Assembly: GCA_024233115.1 (NCBI GenBank)
Contig: JACKQB010000003.1
Span: forward strand, 186,001-250,000
Reading direction: 5' to 3'
Source of the DNA: Akkermansiaceae bacterium
GTDB lineage: Bacteria; Verrucomicrobiota; Verrucomicrobiia; Verrucomicrobiales; Akkermansiaceae
DNA: 64,000 bases
Shown one piece after another: positions 44,863-54,075 of this stretch. The translations under genes were made by a program, and so were the position numbers. Every line of letters starts with the position of its first letter. Position 1 is the stretch's first letter. The notes under the pieces were generated by a model that was not told where the DNA came from, did no database searches, and was given only the letters and a program-made list of their open reading frames with translations.

Positions 44863-45786
44863 TCAGCAGGCACAATGTGGTATCCATCGAAGGACAAAGT
44901 AGAGGACGGGAGCGGTAAAACAAAGACTGTCAATCAGGTCGAGGGCACCACCGATGCCGGGCAGGGTGTTACCGGAGTCCTTGACCCCGATACTGCGTTT
45001 GAGCACAGACTCGGCAAGATCCCCGACAATGGCTAACAATGAAAGCAAAAGACTCAGCCCGATGACCCAGCCCCAGCCACCGAGTATGGATAGCTGTTCG
45101 GGCAACAAGGCAAACAAACCGCAGCCAGCAAGCTGGGAGAATGCCAGTCCACCAAAAAACCCCTGCCAGGTTTTACCGGGGCTGATGTGCGGGATCATCT
45201 TGTGTTTGCCGATCAGAGAGCCGGTGATGTATGCCCCCATATCGGCGAACTTGGTCACCGCAGTCAGCCAAATCACCAACCATGCACCAGGAACGGCACC
45301 GGCACCATCCGGCACAAACAGAAGCCGCGGCAGAAAACTGAACATGACCGCGACATAAATGAAACCCAGGGTCGTAACCGCCACTTCCGTCACGGTATTC
45401 TTACCATCGACGGCTCGCCTAAGCTGGCAAACAAAACCACCCATGACCACCAGCAGGACAAATGCGACATCAAGCTCCAGCAGCGCATCGAGGGCGGCAT
45501 TACCGCCTGTGCCCAATTTCCAGCCGATCACCAGCAGGTATACCAGGCTAACCACCATTCCCCACTTCGGCTGCGATGGCATGCCGCCTCTTTGCGTCAT
45601 CTGGAAATACTCCCAGGTGCCAAACAGCGCCATCAACATCATCAGGGTGATAAATGCCCAGGCGCTGCCACTGAGGAACACCCCGGTCACAATCGCCCAG
45701 AGAAGCAAGGTGCTGAACAATCTGGCCCCGAATACCTGGGCTTTGGTTTTTTTCTGCGGTTCCTGATGACTCATGAGCGGGGACAT
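44863..45786 (-). CDS. cdsA: Phosphatidate cytidylyltransferase
   Basis: 307 residues from ATG 45786 (MSPLMSHQ); ATG 45774 is an alternative. The frame is open further upstream, but that segment has no family match. It makes CDP-diacylglycerol for phospholipid synthesis. Multiple membrane helices and the C-terminal signature (VKDSGNTLPGIGGALDLIDS, with SPGKTWQGFFGG before it) identify the family. It is first in the cdsA-dxr pair. The usual uppS gene is not next to it here. Confidence 0.92.
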   Translation of the reverse strand: MSPLMSHQEPQKKTKAQVFGARLFSTLLLWAIVTGVFLSGSAWAFITLMMLMALFGTWEYFQMTQRGGMPSQPKWGMVVSLVYLLVIGWKLGTGGNAALDALLELDVAFVLLVVMGGFVCQLRRAVDGKNTVTEVAVTTLGFIYVAVMFSFLPRLLFVPDGAGAVPGAWLVIWLTAVTKFADMGAYITGSLIGKHKMIPHISPGKTWQGFFGGLAFSQLAGCGLFALLPEQLSILGGWGWVIGLSLLLSLLAIVGDLAESVLKRSIGVKDSGNTLPGIGGALDLIDSLCFTAPVLYFVLRWIPHCAC

Positions 45787-45956
45787 CCAAGCGGGTTGTG
45801 TATTGGCTGGCAATGAGATTTGCAGGTGAATTGCGAGATCCCGAAAAAAGACAACTATTTTGCAACCATCGTAATCCGGTCTGGTTTTACATGTCGCAAC
45901 CTCCTTAACAGTTCGGAGGAGCAACAGGAAACAACACAACCCAAAAAGCAACCCAT

Positions 45957-46487
45957 ATGAAAATGACCAAAACACTCATGACAGGCATCGCTGCCGCTAT
46001 CGCTCTGTCGATGACAGCCAATGCCGAAGGCGACGGCAAAAAAGGCCCACGTGACGGCAAGCGTCCCGGTGGCCCTCATCCGGAGCTACTCAAGAAGTTC
46101 GACAAGGATGGTGACGGCAAACTCAACGAAGAAGAGCGAGCCGCTGCCAAGGAAGCCATGGAAGCCCGCCGTGCTGCATTCATCAAGAAGCACGACACCG
46201 ATGGCGATGGCAAACTCAGCGACGAGGAGAAAAAGGCCGCTCGTGAGGCCATTGCCGCCAAACGCAAGGAAATCCACGCTGCCGTTCTCAAGGAATTTGA
46301 CAAGGACGGCGACGGCAAACTCAGCGAAGAGGAGCGCAAAGGCGTCCGCGAGTGGGTCAAGGAAAACTATCCCGACGCCGGCCCAATGGTGGGACCACCC
46401 GCCAAACGTGGTCCTGGCAAAGGCAAGGGCGGCCCTGGCCCCAGAGGCAAGGGAAAACCTAAACGCGGCCCCGGTGCACAGGATTAA
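45957..46487 (+). CDS. Secreted EF-hand protein with a cationic tail
   Basis: 176 residues with a signal peptide ending near ANAEG. Three EF-hand loops of the calcium type follow: DKDGDGKLNEEE, DTDGDGKLSDEE and DKDGDGKLSEEE (from about residues 49, 79 and 114). Each is followed by a short basic helix, so the loops are almost identical copies. The last 35 residues are Gly/Pro/Lys/Arg-rich (GPPAKRGPGKGKGG-type) and strongly cationic. It resembles a secreted calcium-binding protein; function is unknown. It is divergent from cdsA and ends at a strong terminator. Confidence 0.85.
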   Translation: MKMTKTLMTGIAAAIALSMTANAEGDGKKGPRDGKRPGGPHPELLKKFDKDGDGKLNEEERAAAKEAMEARRAAFIKKHDTDGDGKLSDEEKKAAREAIAAKRKEIHAAVLKEFDKDGDGKLSEEERKGVREWVKENYPDAGPMVGPPAKRGPGKGKGGPGPRGKGKPKRGPGAQD

Positions 46488-46542
46488 TCCGCAAAACAAT
46501 CTGCGGTAGTTTATCCAACCTACAAGTTACCACCCTCATTCA

Positions 46543-46574
46543 ACGGAAGAGTCTCACGGCTCTTCCGTTTTTTT
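46543..46574 (+). terminator. Terminator after the EF-hand gene
   Basis: ACGGAAGAG (46543-46551) pairs perfectly with CTCTTCCGT (46560-46568), followed by a T-run. It overlaps the stop of the convergent minus-strand gene by two bases. Confidence 0.9.
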
Positions 46575-47709
46575 ATTGATCCGACCCCTCGTCAGCTTCC
46601 GGTGATTTTACATAGGTCCATCGCGGTGCCACCATGCGATCAATCACGACACATTTCTTTGAACGCGTGTCATCGGGAAACCGGATCTCCAGCATAATCG
46701 GCTCACGATCGTTGCCCCCGTGCTCCTTGACCCGCCCGATAAAACGATTGATATCCATCGCGGTCTCACTGCCCTTTTTCACAAAACCAAATAAATGATC
46801 GTCCGAATCCCGGGCTGTCAGCTGATAACAATCATACATCGCCTCATCACGGAACTCGTAGGCGAAAAAAGTGTCCCGCTTGATAAAAACCCGCATCACC
46901 ATGGGTTTTTTCACCTCTCCACTGAGATATTCATCCCAGGGAACCGGCAGATAACAAACGTCGCTCTCCCAGTCGACCTTGAATGTCCCATCCTCTAACT
47001 GCTCAAGCAGGAGTTTGTATTTCTTCCCGTTTTTGAGTTCCACCTGTCCATAGACAAATGACAATGTCTCAAGCCCCATAGAGCGGATTCGTTCAAACTG
47101 CCGGAAGCTTTCAGCCTTCATCGGATGTGTCTGATAGTAGTGTTCCATCAGTGGCCTGACCCGTTCGGGGTGCCTTACGAAGGCAAGCTTCTCATCGATA
47201 CTGGTTGCCGTTAGATAGCCGCTGACACAGGACCTCATGGCGTTCAGGGTTTGTCGGACCTCTTTGGTCTCCTTGATCTTATCAATAACCAGCTCCTTCT
47301 TTTCCGCTTCCGTGACCTTCCGTTCCGGCTCTGCTTTAAACACGGTGACGGCCGCCCACATCGCAAGGCCACAGATCAGCATCCCCGCCAGGACAAACCA
47401 GCCCAGGGGCGGCGCCTTCTTCACAGCCACACCCCACCCGTCTTCGGAGCTGACAGCAGCTCCATCGTGATCCATAATCTCAGCGACATCAGGCTCCAGA
47501 CTCTTGGCATTCACCCGTGCCTTGTGATCGGGCCGGAGCACCTCCACCGCATCGGATGCCTGCTCTTGAGGCAGGGCACCTTCGCCCGTTGCGGCATATC
47601 TCCCCTGGGGGCGACCTGGCTCCGGGCGCGGCAGCCGCTCGAGTCCGTCATCACTCGACACTTCAGGGAGGACTCTTAGCTCCGGTTTGTTCGGGTCGGC
47701 ATCTTTCAT
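46573..47709 (-). CDS. Single-pass membrane protein of unknown function
   Basis: 378 residues from ATG 47709; the longer open reading is not used. An acidic/Pro-rich cytoplasmic N-terminus of about 100 residues is followed by one membrane helix (LGWFVLAGMLICGLAMWAAVTVF, near 103-125), then an extracytoplasmic domain to the end. That domain has a coiled start (AEKKELVIDKIKETKEVRQTL) and several conserved-looking Trp and Tyr residues. I do not recognise the family. It is divergent from the glycosyltransferase gene. Confidence 0.7.
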   Translation of the reverse strand: MKDADPNKPELRVLPEVSSDDGLERLPRPEPGRPQGRYAATGEGALPQEQASDAVEVLRPDHKARVNAKSLEPDVAEIMDHDGAAVSSEDGWGVAVKKAPPLGWFVLAGMLICGLAMWAAVTVFKAEPERKVTEAEKKELVIDKIKETKEVRQTLNAMRSCVSGYLTATSIDEKLAFVRHPERVRPLMEHYYQTHPMKAESFRQFERIRSMGLETLSFVYGQVELKNGKKYKLLLEQLEDGTFKVDWESDVCYLPVPWDEYLSGEVKKPMVMRVFIKRDTFFAYEFRDEAMYDCYQLTARDSDDHLFGFVKKGSETAMDINRFIGRVKEHGGNDREPIMLEIRFPDDTRSKKCVVIDRMVAPRWTYVKSPEADEGSDQ

Positions 47710-47778
47710 ACGTTTTATTGAGAAATAGCCTAATTGCTGTATCGACGCAACCATCTAGCACGTTTATTGTTCGCCTCC

Positions 47779-48897
47779 GTGAGCACCACTGTGAGTAACA
47801 AGGCGGATATACTCATACTTACCGCTGGTTTCGGTGAGGGGCATAACAGTGCCGCCCTCAATCTGCAACGTGCCCTGAAACCCCATGCCTCGGTCATTTA
47901 TGCCGACCCCTGCGCCATGGGTGCGCCGTTCGTCAACAAGCAGTTACAGAATTTTTACCGCGAGGTGACCACGCATGCCCCTTGGCTGTGGCGAAAAATC
48001 TATCTCTCGACGGAACGACAGGACTTTTCCAAAGACCGCATTCCGTTCATGCGCAAACCTGAAAACACATTACGGGAACTTATCGTTGCGCATCAGCCCA
48101 AAGTCATTGTCAGCACCTATCCTCTCTATCCTTATTTCCTCGAACGCATCTTCCAGGATGGTATTCCCAGGGTGCCCGTCATCACGGTGGTGACTGATTC
48201 CATCGAAATCAATGCCGCCTGGCGAAAAGCACCGACCGACTACTGGCTGGTGACGGATCAACGCACCCGGGAGTCGCTGATCAGGCAAGGCCTACCCGAA
48301 ACTCGGATTATTGAAACCGGCTTCCCTGTTGACCCCCACTTTGCTGACCTCAATCCGGTCACCGCCGATGACGACCTGGACCCGTTCCGCATTCTCTACT
48401 TCCCCACCCCCAAAAAACCCCACGTCCGCCGCGTCTCACGGGAGTTGTTGGAAACGACGGCCACTACCACCACAGTCACCATCGTGCTTGGCAAAAATTT
48501 CCGCAAGCTCTACAGCCGGGCACGTGAAATCAAAGACACCTTCCCCGGTCGCGTCCGGATCAAGGCGTGGACCAGCAAGGTCCCCGAGCTACTCAACAAC
48601 CACCATCTCGTTGTCGGCAAAGCGGGTGGAGCCACCGTGCACGAGGCACTGGCTGCCTCCTGCCCGATGCTGATCCACCACCTCGTCCCTGGACAGGAAG
48701 AGGGCAACCTCAACCTACTGCGCCATCTCAAGGGGGGCGACCTGGCCGACACCCCGGGAGCACTCGCCTCCAACCTGCGCGGAATGCTCGGCGATCAGGC
48801 CGCCGGCTGGAGGGCGATGAAGCGGAACCTCACCCGCCAGGCCCGACCGTCCGCCGCCCATACGGCTGCGAATTTCATACTCAGCCGGTTCACGTAA
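47779..48897 (+). CDS. MurG/MGDG-synthase-like glycosyltransferase (GT28-type)
   Basis: 372 residues from GTG 47779; a TTG start at 47734 would place its N-terminus over the divergent gene. The N-terminal ILTAGFGEGHNSAA motif matches the MGDG-synthase/processive glucosyltransferase family (UgtP-like). The middle has PVITVVTDSIEINAAW, and the C-terminal nucleotide-binding region has VGKAGGATVHEALAASCP with LVPGQEEGNL. These enzymes add sugars to diacylglycerol to make glycolipids. Substrate and donor are not certain. It stands alone, with the HAD phosphatase gene 66 bases downstream. Confidence 0.85.
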   Translation: MSTTVSNKADILILTAGFGEGHNSAALNLQRALKPHASVIYADPCAMGAPFVNKQLQNFYREVTTHAPWLWRKIYLSTERQDFSKDRIPFMRKPENTLRELIVAHQPKVIVSTYPLYPYFLERIFQDGIPRVPVITVVTDSIEINAAWRKAPTDYWLVTDQRTRESLIRQGLPETRIIETGFPVDPHFADLNPVTADDDLDPFRILYFPTPKKPHVRRVSRELLETTATTTTVTIVLGKNFRKLYSRAREIKDTFPGRVRIKAWTSKVPELLNNHHLVVGKAGGATVHEALAASCPMLIHHLVPGQEEGNLNLLRHLKGGDLADTPGALASNLRGMLGDQAAGWRAMKRNLTRQARPSAAHTAANFILSRFT

Positions 48898-48963
48898 GCA
48901 GTCGATTTCGCCATTACCCTTTTTTCTTTTTTAATCACCATTTTACCCACTCACTCACAAACC

Positions 48964-49554
48964 ATGGATTTCCTATTCGATATCGGTAACGTCATCGTCG
49001 GCGTTGATTTTCTCCCCGCCCTGAAACGCCTTATCCCATCGGGAACTGAAAACGTAGACGCCCGACTGCATGCTTTACTTGAACGCAAGGACGAGTTTGA
49101 AGCGGGGCGTGTAGCTGCTGACGAATATTTTCCCTGGGCGGCTGAGGTGCTTGGCTTTGCCGGTAGTCACCAGCAATTCATTGATGCCTGGCTGGATATT
49201 TTTTCGCCCAACCCACCGATGTGGGAATGCATTGAATCCCTGCATCAGGAAGGACACCGGCTGATTCTGTTTTCCAACATCAACAACCCGCATAAAGAAT
49301 ACCTGATGGAGAACTACCCGGTATTCCAGTGTTTTACCGGCGGTGTTTTTTCCTACCAGACCGGGCATATCAAACCGGAAGCCGACATCTATCAGCTGGC
49401 AATCAAGCAATACGGTCTAACGCCTGGAAAAACCGGATATATTGACGATCTGCCGGCCAACATTGCGGGCGGGAAAAATGCCGGCTTCCTCTGCCATGAA
49501 TACCGGGCAGACCGACATGACCGCTTCCTCCAGTGGCTGTCCACCCAGATATAG
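48964..49554 (+). CDS. HAD-superfamily hydrolase, YihX-like
   Basis: 196 residues, the small HAD-IA type. Motif I is DIGNVIVG (Asp6, with Gly in place of the usual second Asp, as in YihX), motif II SN in ILFSNINNP, motif III Lys in GHIKPEAD, and motif IV DD in GYIDDLPANI. YihX is an alpha-glucose-1-phosphatase; the actual substrate here is unknown. The gene lies 66 bases after the glycosyltransferase. Confidence 0.88.
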   Translation: MDFLFDIGNVIVGVDFLPALKRLIPSGTENVDARLHALLERKDEFEAGRVAADEYFPWAAEVLGFAGSHQQFIDAWLDIFSPNPPMWECIESLHQEGHRLILFSNINNPHKEYLMENYPVFQCFTGGVFSYQTGHIKPEADIYQLAIKQYGLTPGKTGYIDDLPANIAGGKNAGFLCHEYRADRHDRFLQWLSTQI

Positions 49555-49624
49555 TCAGGCTATTTCGTCACAATATATTTCACATTGGTAGTTGGTTTTT
49601 GCTTAATCGCGTTTACATACAGTC

Positions 49625-51013
49625 ATGCCTGAGGAGAGTAGAATATTGGACATCGAGGCACTGGAGACAGCGATTGAAGCCCGTGATGCCGAGGCGTTTC
49701 ACGCTGCTGCGGAAGACCTGCACTACGCAGACCTCGCCACGGTGTTTGAGGACATCGATCAGGATGGCAGGGACTTTTTCACCACCCAAATCAGCCTGGA
49801 ACGCTTTCCCGAAATCCTCGCCGAACTCCCGGATACCCTGATTGAGGAAACCCTTGAGCGGTTCGATATCTCCGGTCAGCGTGAAATCCTTGGCAGGTTG
49901 ATTGATGACGACCGGGCCGACATCTTGCAAGATGTCAGCCCCGAAGCGCGTCAACGCTACCTCGCCATGCTTCATCCCGAGGAGCAGGAGACAACGCGCA
50001 GCCTGATGCGCTATCATGAGGACACCGCCGGTGGTCGGATGACAACACAGGCCGCCAGGGTGTCGCTGGGCATGACCGTCAAGGAAGCGCTCGATGTATT
50101 ACGCGAGCACAAGGATTCCGCCGAATCACTGGCCCGTATCTATGTCGTCGATGATGCGGGTATCCTGAAGGGAAAGATCCGCTTCCGGGAGCTGGCCTTC
50201 AACGCCTGGGACACCCCTGTCCAGGATGTGATGGAAGAGGTGGACCTCTCCATTCTTGCCAGCACCGACCAGGAGGAGGCGGCACAAATGTTTTCCAAAT
50301 ACGATATGACACTGCTTCCGGTGGTGGATGAATATGACCGCTTGCTCGGAGTCATCACCCACGACGATGTCATCGAAATCCTCGAGGAAGAATCGACCGA
50401 GGACATCGAGAAAATGTCCGGTATCGCGGGTGAGCAATCCGAGGAAACCTACCTCAACACGGCGATCATCACCCATTTCAAACGCCGCTTTCCCTGGCTG
50501 CTCATCCTTGCCCTGTTAGCTATTTTATCGGGCTACGTGATGCTGCGCTTTGAGCATGTTCTCAGCAGTATTTACCTGCTGGCACTCTACCTCCCCATGG
50601 TCGTTGCGGCCGGGGGAAACACAGGTGGGCAGGCGGCCACCATGGTCATTCGCGCCATGTCCCTTGGCGAGTTGGAAGCAGGCTCAACGGCCAAGGTCGT
50701 CGTCAAAGAACTGTCCCTGGGCGCGATGCTAGGCTCGTTGTTAGGAAGCTGCATCGCCATCATCACCATCACCATCCTCCCTGCCTTCAATCCGCAATTG
50801 CCGGATGGTATCGAGATGACCACCTTCGCCATGGCGGTATCGGTCGCCCTCGCGGCCCAGATTACGACGTCCACCCTCTCCGGCGCCATGCTGCCGCTCG
50901 GAGCCCGTGCAATCAAACTCGACCCCGCCGTAGTAGCGGCTCCCGCGATCACCACGCTGGTCGATATTTCCGGTATGGTGATCTACTTCACGGCGGCGCA
51001 GGCGATACTCTAG
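49625..51013 (+). CDS. mgtE: Magnesium transporter MgtE
   Basis: 462 residues, family length. The N-terminal domain (about 1-135) is helical. Two CBS domains follow (about 138-255), and then the transmembrane domain from about 290. The pore region PMVVAAGGNTGGQAATMVIRAMSLGE is intact. The channel opens when cytoplasmic Mg2+ is low, the CBS and N domains sensing it. No magnesium riboswitch is visible in the 70 bases upstream. Convergent with sucD, with 61 bases between. Confidence 0.95.
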   Translation: MPEESRILDIEALETAIEARDAEAFHAAAEDLHYADLATVFEDIDQDGRDFFTTQISLERFPEILAELPDTLIEETLERFDISGQREILGRLIDDDRADILQDVSPEARQRYLAMLHPEEQETTRSLMRYHEDTAGGRMTTQAARVSLGMTVKEALDVLREHKDSAESLARIYVVDDAGILKGKIRFRELAFNAWDTPVQDVMEEVDLSILASTDQEEAAQMFSKYDMTLLPVVDEYDRLLGVITHDDVIEILEEESTEDIEKMSGIAGEQSEETYLNTAIITHFKRRFPWLLILALLAILSGYVMLRFEHVLSSIYLLALYLPMVVAAGGNTGGQAATMVIRAMSLGELEAGSTAKVVVKELSLGAMLGSLLGSCIAIITITILPAFNPQLPDGIEMTTFAMAVSVALAAQITTSTLSGAMLPLGARAIKLDPAVVAAPAITTLVDISGMVIYFTAAQAIL

Positions 51014-51074
51014 ATGCAAAAAGCACCCTCAATATCTAGGAAACGCTGGTAAAAATTGACTATCCAACTGCTTT

Positions 51075-51965
51075 TTACAGCATCTCAACAAGCCTTTTAC
51101 CCATGTTCGACGGGGTTTCGGCGACGTTGATTCCACACTCGCGGAGGATGGCTTTTTTCGCCTCGGCGGTATCCTCGGCACCGCCAACGATGGCTCCAGC
51201 ATGCCCCATGCGGCGTCCTGGAGGTGCCGTGGCACCGGCGATAAATCCGGCAATCGGCTTGGAGCAGTGGTCCTTCGCCCACCTAGCCGCCTCGGCTTCG
51301 GCATTACCACCGATCTCACCGATCATGATGATCGCTTCGGTCTCGGGGTCATCGTTAAACATTTTCAGCACATCAATATGCGAGGTGCCATTGATCGGGT
51401 CACCACCGATCCCCACACACGTGCTCTGGCCGTAGCCTAGCTCTGTCAATTGATAGACGGCTTCATAGGTGAGGGTGCCGGACCTGGAAACAACCCCGAC
51501 GTTGCCGCGCCTGTGGATGTATCCGGGGGCGATGCCGATACGGCATCCTCCATGGGAATCCTTGCCATGACCGGGAGTTACGATGCCAGGGCAGTTCGGA
51601 CCGATCAAACGGGTTTTGCTGCCTGCCATCATTTCCTTGACCCGCATCATATCGGCGACAGGAATCCCCTCGGTGATACAGACCACAAGATCAAGTTGTG
51701 CGTCTACGGCTTCCAGGATGGCATCGGCGGCGAATGGAGGGGGGACAAAAATTGCGGAAACCGTGGCTCCGGTTTGTTTCGCCGCTTCCTCCACGGTGTC
51801 ATAGACCGGTGTCTTCTCGCCAAATACCTGCCCTCCCTTTCCGGGAGTCACGCCGGCGACGATCCGGGTTCCGTAATCGAGACTGAGCTGGGCATGTTTG
51901 CCGCCAAAGCCTCCGGTGATACCCTGGACGAGCACCCTGGTGTTTTCATCTACTAAGATTGACAT
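51075..51965 (-). CDS. sucD: Succinyl-CoA synthetase alpha subunit
   Basis: 296 residues. Tricarboxylic-acid-cycle enzyme making succinate and ATP or GTP from succinyl-CoA with SucC. CoA-binding GITGGFGGKHAQLSLDYGT at the N-terminus, then GVTPGKGG, and the phosphohistidine segment GRRMGHAGAIVGG near 245 (the phosphorylated His in GHAGAI). The gene follows sucC on the same strand with 33 bases between, occupied by heptad repeats. Confidence 0.96.
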   Translation of the reverse strand: MSILVDENTRVLVQGITGGFGGKHAQLSLDYGTRIVAGVTPGKGGQVFGEKTPVYDTVEEAAKQTGATVSAIFVPPPFAADAILEAVDAQLDLVVCITEGIPVADMMRVKEMMAGSKTRLIGPNCPGIVTPGHGKDSHGGCRIGIAPGYIHRRGNVGVVSRSGTLTYEAVYQLTELGYGQSTCVGIGGDPINGTSHIDVLKMFNDDPETEAIIMIGEIGGNAEAEAARWAKDHCSKPIAGFIAGATAPPGRRMGHAGAIVGGAEDTAEAKKAILRECGINVAETPSNMGKRLVEML

Positions 51966-51967
51966 CC

Positions 51968-51995
51968 TGATTTGTGATTTGTGATTTGTAATTGG
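51968..51995. repeat. Heptad repeat between sucC and sucD
   Basis: Three TGATTTG units and one TAATTGG run in one phase between the sucD start and the sucC stop. Confidence 0.85.
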
Positions 51996-51998
51996 TGA

Positions 51999-53192
51999 TC
52001 AGCCGGCCACAGCGGCGACTGCTTTTTCTGCGGCATCGTTGAGGCTTTCGGCGGTGATAACGTCGAGATCGGAGTTAGCGATCAGCTCGCGTCCCTTGGC
52101 GACGTTGGTGCCCTCGAGCCGGACGATCAACGGAATGTTGAGAGCGGTTTCCTCGGCAGCGGCAAGAATCCCCTCGGCGATGATGTCGCACTGCATGATC
52201 CCTCCAAAGATGTTCACCAGGATACCCTTGACGTTGGGGTCCCCGAGAATGATTTTAAAGGCGGCGGATACTTGCTCCTTGGTTGCGCCCCCGCCCACAT
52301 CAAGGAAGTTGGCAGGCTCACCGCCGCAGTGTTTAATGATGTCCATGGTGGCCATGGCGAGTCCCGCCCCATTGACCAGGCAGGCGATGTTGCCGTCCAG
52401 ACCGATGTAGTTCAGGCCGAACTTGGAGGCCTCCACTTCACGCGGGTCCTCTTCATTGGGGTCGCGGTAAGCAACGATATCTGGGTGACGGTAGAGCGCG
52501 TTATCATCGAAGCCAAACTTGGCGTCGAGAGCGAGGACCTGGCCGTCGGGTGTCACCACCAGCGGATTGATTTCCACCATCGAACAGTCACACTTCAGGA
52601 AAAGGTCGTAGAGATTCTTGATGAGTTTGCCAAACTGCTTGGCCTGGTCCCCATCGAGTTGAAGTGCCTTGGCCAGCTTGCGGACTTCATACCCTTGCAG
52701 GCCTGCCAACGGGTGGATGAACTCGCGGACGATTTTTTCAGGTGTGCTCTCGGCGACCTCCTCAATATCCATCCCACCTTCCGTACTGGCAACGATGACC
52801 GGACGACAGGTTTCACGGTCCATCAGTATGGCCAGATAAAGTTCACGCGCAATATCAACAGCCTCTCCGATCATCACCTGACTGACGAGTTTGCCCTCCT
52901 CACCGGTTTGGTTGGTGACCAGGGTCTGTCCGATCATTTTGTCGGCATACTCGGCGGCTTGCTCGGGGGAGTCAATGAGGTGAACGCCTCCTTGAAAACC
53001 ATTTTTAAAGGTGCCTTTCCCCCGGCCACCTGCATGCACCTGGGCTTTAATGACCAATTTCCCGCTGCCGCTTTTCATGAGCGCACGCGCCGCAGCTGCC
53101 GCTTCTTCAGCTGTCCCCGCAACCCGTCCGTTGGGACTGGCTACGCCAAATTTTTCAAACAGCTCCTTCGCCTGATACTCGTGGATATTCAT
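51999..53192 (-). CDS. sucC: Succinyl-CoA synthetase beta subunit
   Basis: 397 residues from ATG 53192 (MNIHEYQAKELFEKFG); the upstream in-frame start is not used. ATP-grasp subunit with KAQVHAGGRGKG nucleotide-binding loop, MVEINPLVVTPDG with its metal ligands, NGAGLAMATMDIIKHCGG, and VNIFGGIMQCDIIAEGI near the C-terminus. It is the partner of sucD downstream, and first of the sucCD operon, normal order. Confidence 0.96.
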   Translation of the reverse strand: MNIHEYQAKELFEKFGVASPNGRVAGTAEEAAAAARALMKSGSGKLVIKAQVHAGGRGKGTFKNGFQGGVHLIDSPEQAAEYADKMIGQTLVTNQTGEEGKLVSQVMIGEAVDIARELYLAILMDRETCRPVIVASTEGGMDIEEVAESTPEKIVREFIHPLAGLQGYEVRKLAKALQLDGDQAKQFGKLIKNLYDLFLKCDCSMVEINPLVVTPDGQVLALDAKFGFDDNALYRHPDIVAYRDPNEEDPREVEASKFGLNYIGLDGNIACLVNGAGLAMATMDIIKHCGGEPANFLDVGGGATKEQVSAAFKIILGDPNVKGILVNIFGGIMQCDIIAEGILAAAEETALNIPLIVRLEGTNVAKGRELIANSDLDVITAESLNDAAEKAVAAVAG

Positions 53193-53307
53193 GACATAAT
53201 GCGCCATCTGACGCGGACGACGGGACGCTAGGTAAATCAACGCCCCGGGTCAAGGTACGAATCACCAAATGCTCGGGTCTATTCTCGTATCTTGTCGTGT
53301 TTACTTA

Positions 53308-54015
53308 TCAAGCACCTAACTCATTACCACGCATGGTGGTCAAAAGCACCCGGTTGTTACCACAGGCGACCTGCATTTTTTCCATGAAATCAGCCAGCTT
53401 GGTACTATCCTTGAGAGTCACGCCATAGCGAAGCTCGGTCATCATTCCAGCCTGGGCAGACTCCACACTGCGAAGCTCCACCTCATCGGTGAACTGGGCG
53501 AAAATAGGGGCGAAGGCCTCGTCGTAGTTGATGTCATTGGTCACCCTGACACGCAAATTATGGCTCACCCGCCGCGGAGCAAACAAATCCCGCTTCGCCA
53601 TGATATACACAGCAACCCCCACAATCATCAGCACGATGACCGCCAGCCATAGATCATTCAGGGGCAGGGCCCCCACAGTGAGTCCAGTGGCCATGGAGAT
53701 AAAAATAAACGCCAGGTCACGTGCCTGGTCCAGCGTTCTTCTGAAACGAATAATTGAAAAGGCGGCAAACATCCCAAAAGCGATCTGCCCTCCCCCCTCA
53801 CCTTTCACGATCAGGATAATAACAGTGACCACCGTTCCGATAATCACCAGCGTGTGCACGTAGTCCTGGGAATAACGCTTTCCGCGGTAGGTGTTTTTAT
53901 AGAGCAGGGCGATGCAGAGGTTGAGAAACAAACTCACCGCCACTGCGGTGATGATTTCAACGGGTCCCGGGGAAGCTGATGCTCCATCGAACAAGGTGTC
54001 TAGGAATGCGAACAT
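53308..54015 (-). CDS. DUF4956 membrane protein
   Basis: 235 residues. Four or so hydrophobic segments (about 20-40, 55-70, 75-95, 115-140) are followed by a cytoplasmic domain of about 95 residues. GQIAFGMFAAFSIIRFRRTLDQARDLAF and FISMATGLTVGA are hallmarks of DUF4956. The upstream gene on the same strand, 60 bases away, encodes a VTC-type polyphosphate polymerase domain; this pair is a known association. Function unknown, but probably a membrane component of the polymerase system. Confidence 0.85.
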   Translation of the reverse strand: MFAFLDTLFDGASASPGPVEIITAVAVSLFLNLCIALLYKNTYRGKRYSQDYVHTLVIIGTVVTVIILIVKGEGGGQIAFGMFAAFSIIRFRRTLDQARDLAFIFISMATGLTVGALPLNDLWLAVIVLMIVGVAVYIMAKRDLFAPRRVSHNLRVRVTNDINYDEAFAPIFAQFTDEVELRSVESAQAGMMTELRYGVTLKDSTKLADFMEKMQVACGNNRVLLTTMRGNELGA

Positions 54016-54075
54016 GGTTTGTAGTTGTCGTGGGTGGATATTCAGAATGATGCTTGCGAGCGGTATTGCACGCCT

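Noticed and set aside
49555..49624. Magnesium riboswitch upstream of mgtE
   Set aside because: Only 70 bases with no recognisable M-box structure.
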